A DNA stretch of 61,964 bases. Origin: an uncultured Eubacteriales bacterium (GTDB taxonomy: Bacteria > Bacillota > Clostridia > Lachnospirales > Lachnospiraceae). Positions 60,433 through 61,964 of this stretch are shown here, piece by piece. The stretch covers positions 1 to 61,964 of the forward strand of contig UQYF01000013.1 of the NCBI GenBank assembly GCA_900545175.1, given 5' to 3'. How positions within the stretch are numbered: the first letter of the stretch is position 1; the number at the start of each line of letters is the position of its first letter. The notes under the pieces were generated by a model. That model did not search any database, was not told the origin of the DNA, and worked only from the letters and a program-made list of their open reading frames with translations. A program made the translations under genes and the position numbers.

Positions 60433-61855
60433 AAATAATAATATAGATAATATTGATGAATCAAAAGTAAGCAATGTGAATAGTGCAGATAATAAGAATA
60501 ATGATGACGAGTATGAGAAGGTCTGCTCAATCTGCCGCCGTCCTGAGAGCAAGGCAGGCAAGATGATACAGATGGGCATGGGAATGTATGTGTGTCCTGA
60601 CTGTATGCAGCGTTCAATGGATACAATAATGAAGGGCGATTTCAACTATGACGAGATGATGAAACTCTCAAAGGATATGCCGGGAATCCACTTCATGAAT
60701 ATGTCTGATTTAATGGGTGATATACCACAGAAGCAGAAGATTAAGAAAAAGAAGGAGGGTGAGAAGAAGGTTCCTCTCATCAACCTCAAGGATATTCCGG
60801 CGCCTCACAAGATTAAGGAGAAGCTTGATGAGTATGTTATCGGGCAGGAGTACGCTAAGAAGGTTATCTCTGTCGCTGTTTACAACCATTACAAGAGGGT
60901 TGCGACAGATACGATGGATTCCATTGAGATAGAGAAGTCGAATATGCTTATGATCGGACCTACGGGAAGCGGTAAGACTTACCTTGTAAAGACACTTGCA
61001 AGGCTTTTAAATGTGCCCCTTGCTATAGCGGACGCGACCTCACTCACTGAGGCAGGCTATATCGGCGATGATATAGAGAGCGTTGTGTCGAAGCTTCTTG
61101 CAGCCGCAGGCAATGACGTTGAGAAGGCGGAGCAGGGAATAATATTTATAGATGAGATAGATAAGATTGCCAAGAAGAAGGAGACACGCAGCCGTGATGT
61201 CAGTGGTGAATCCGTACAGCAGGGAATGTTAAAGCTCTTAGAGGGAGCAGATATAGAGGTGCCTGTCGGCTCTAACAGCAAGAATGCGATGGTTCCGCTT
61301 GTTACGGTGAACACGAGAAATATTCTCTTTATCTGCGGCGGAGCTTTCCCAGACCTTGAGGATATCATAAAGGAGCGTCTTAACAAGCAGGCTTCAATAG
61401 GATTTATGGCAGACTTAAAGGATAAGTATGACAATGTGGAGAATCTGGTTTCCCAGGTAACAATAGAGGATTTGAGAAAGTACGGCATGATACCGGAGTT
61501 TCTTGGACGTCTTCCGGTTGTATTCACACTGGATGCTCTTGACAAGGATATGCTTGTCAAGATTCTCAAGGAGCCTAAGAATGCCATACTCAAGCAGTAT
61601 GAGAAGCTTCTTGAACTCGATGAGGTCAAGCTTGAGTTCGACGATGATGCGATAGAGGCTATAGCTGAGAAGGCTCTTGAGAAAAAGACCGGTGCCAGAG
61701 CGCTGCGCTCCATAATAGAGGAATTTATGCTTGATATAATGTATGAGATTCCTAAGGATGATAATATAGGAAAGGTAACTATAACCAGAGCCTATATTGA
61801 GAAAAAAGGCGGACCACTGATTGAGATGAGAACGGCGGGGTATCTGCCGGCGTAA
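60419..61855 (+). CDS. clpX: ClpX-like AAA+ unfoldase, divergent
   Basis: A 478-residue ATPase, longer than usual ClpX (~420). An acidic N-terminal extension (~35 residues) precedes a zinc-binding domain with CSIC...CPDC. AAA+ core: Walker A at ~180-187 (GPTGSGKT), pore loop AGYIGDD (canonical GYVGED), Walker B IIFIDEIDKIA, arginine finger region PEFLGRLPVV, sensor 2 TGARALRSI. IGF for ClpP docking is present (SIGFMAD), but the loop that normally carries RKH reads GSNSKNAMVP. Not next to clpP or tig. AAGGAG precedes ATG 60419, which lies inside the glycosyltransferase gene. Confidence 0.88.
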   Translation: MAEDRNNNIDNIDESKVSNVNSADNKNNDDEYEKVCSICRRPESKAGKMIQMGMGMYVCPDCMQRSMDTIMKGDFNYDEMMKLSKDMPGIHFMNMSDLMGDIPQKQKIKKKKEGEKKVPLINLKDIPAPHKIKEKLDEYVIGQEYAKKVISVAVYNHYKRVATDTMDSIEIEKSNMLMIGPTGSGKTYLVKTLARLLNVPLAIADATSLTEAGYIGDDIESVVSKLLAAAGNDVEKAEQGIIFIDEIDKIAKKKETRSRDVSGESVQQGMLKLLEGADIEVPVGSNSKNAMVPLVTVNTRNILFICGGAFPDLEDIIKERLNKQASIGFMADLKDKYDNVENLVSQVTIEDLRKYGMIPEFLGRLPVVFTLDALDKDMLVKILKEPKNAILKQYEKLLELDEVKLEFDDDAIEAIAEKALEKKTGARALRSIIEEFMLDIMYEIPKDDNIGKVTITRAYIEKKGGPLIEMRTAGYLPA

Positions 61856-61897
61856 AAGGAGAAAATAGAACATGGCTTTGATATAGCCATGATATGG

Positions 61898-61928
61898 CAG
61901 GACAGGGGGGATGCCCCTGTCCTGTTTA
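61898..61928 (+). terminator. Terminator after clpX
   Basis: CAGGACAGGGG (61898-61908) and CCCCTGTCCTG (61914-61924), then TTTAAAT. A second hairpin CATGGCT/AGCCATG lies just before at 61871-61891. Confidence 0.75.
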
Positions 61929-61964
61929 AATGAGGGCACTGAAAAACTTAATGTTTTTCAAGTG

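Overview
The window looks like chromosome from a Gram-positive anaerobe of the Clostridia, most likely Lachnospiraceae. The evidence is moderate to low GC with AT-rich intergenic regions, near-consensus sigma-A promoters with 17-bp spacers, GGAGG-type ribosome binding sites, an anaerobic class III ribonucleotide reductase, a CotF-like spore-coat protein, CdaA/CdaR c-di-AMP signalling, LrgAB, LCP cell-wall ligases and an ABC-exported rhamnose polysaccharide. The genus is inference. I see no phage, integrase, transposase or CRISPR array.

Layout. 1-8.7 kb: remnant of an XRE regulator; a CDF metal exporter behind a NiCo (czcD) riboswitch, divergent from hisS; a solute-binding lipoprotein coupled to a hybrid histidine kinase; a small coiled-coil protein; a DMT transporter; a zinc-ribbon protein; a decayed MalT-type ATPase that keeps its promoter and terminator. 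8.7-15.2 kb: TrpB2, an NSS-family amino-acid transporter, a TPR-GGDEF protein, pgi. 15.2-26.7 kb: MerR regulator divergent from a glutaredoxin-like protein and a MalY-type lyase; CotF-like protein; double-domain hemerythrin; YoaK; tcdA; HD hydrolase; lrgA-lrgB-gntR with a candidate GntR operator; AGCS symporter; histidine phosphatase.

26.9-51.5 kb is one long plus-strand block. It opens with a BIG2-like membrane protein, a structured 270-bp leader, two membrane proteins and cdaA-cdaR. It continues into a cell-surface polysaccharide locus: rhamnosyltransferase, WbaP-type initiating phosphotransferase, LCP ligase, DUF2142 membrane protein, all four dTDP-L-rhamnose genes (rfbD, rfbB, rfbA, rfbC), a TagG/TagH-like ABC exporter and four family-2 glycosyltransferases, with a dihydroorotase gene inserted among them. 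The parts fit a polymer started on undecaprenyl phosphate, extended with rhamnose in the cytoplasm, exported by the ABC pair and attached to peptidoglycan by LCP.

51.5-62 kb: tRNA-Met(CAU), a phosphoglucomutase (probable source of glucose-1-phosphate for RfbA), a MATE exporter, nrdD under two NrdR boxes, an HtrA protease, and a GtrB-like glycosyltransferase overlapping a divergent ClpX.

The most interesting signals are: a four-copy short repeat that encodes the start of one small protein and recurs as remnants after three other genes; reciprocal decay of catalytic domains in two adjacent glycosyltransferases; a ClpX-like unfoldase without the usual RKH loop; a hemerythrin tandem in which both iron sites have Gln for one His; a competing-arm RNA structure ahead of the cda operon; the NiCo riboswitch; and the NrdR boxes.
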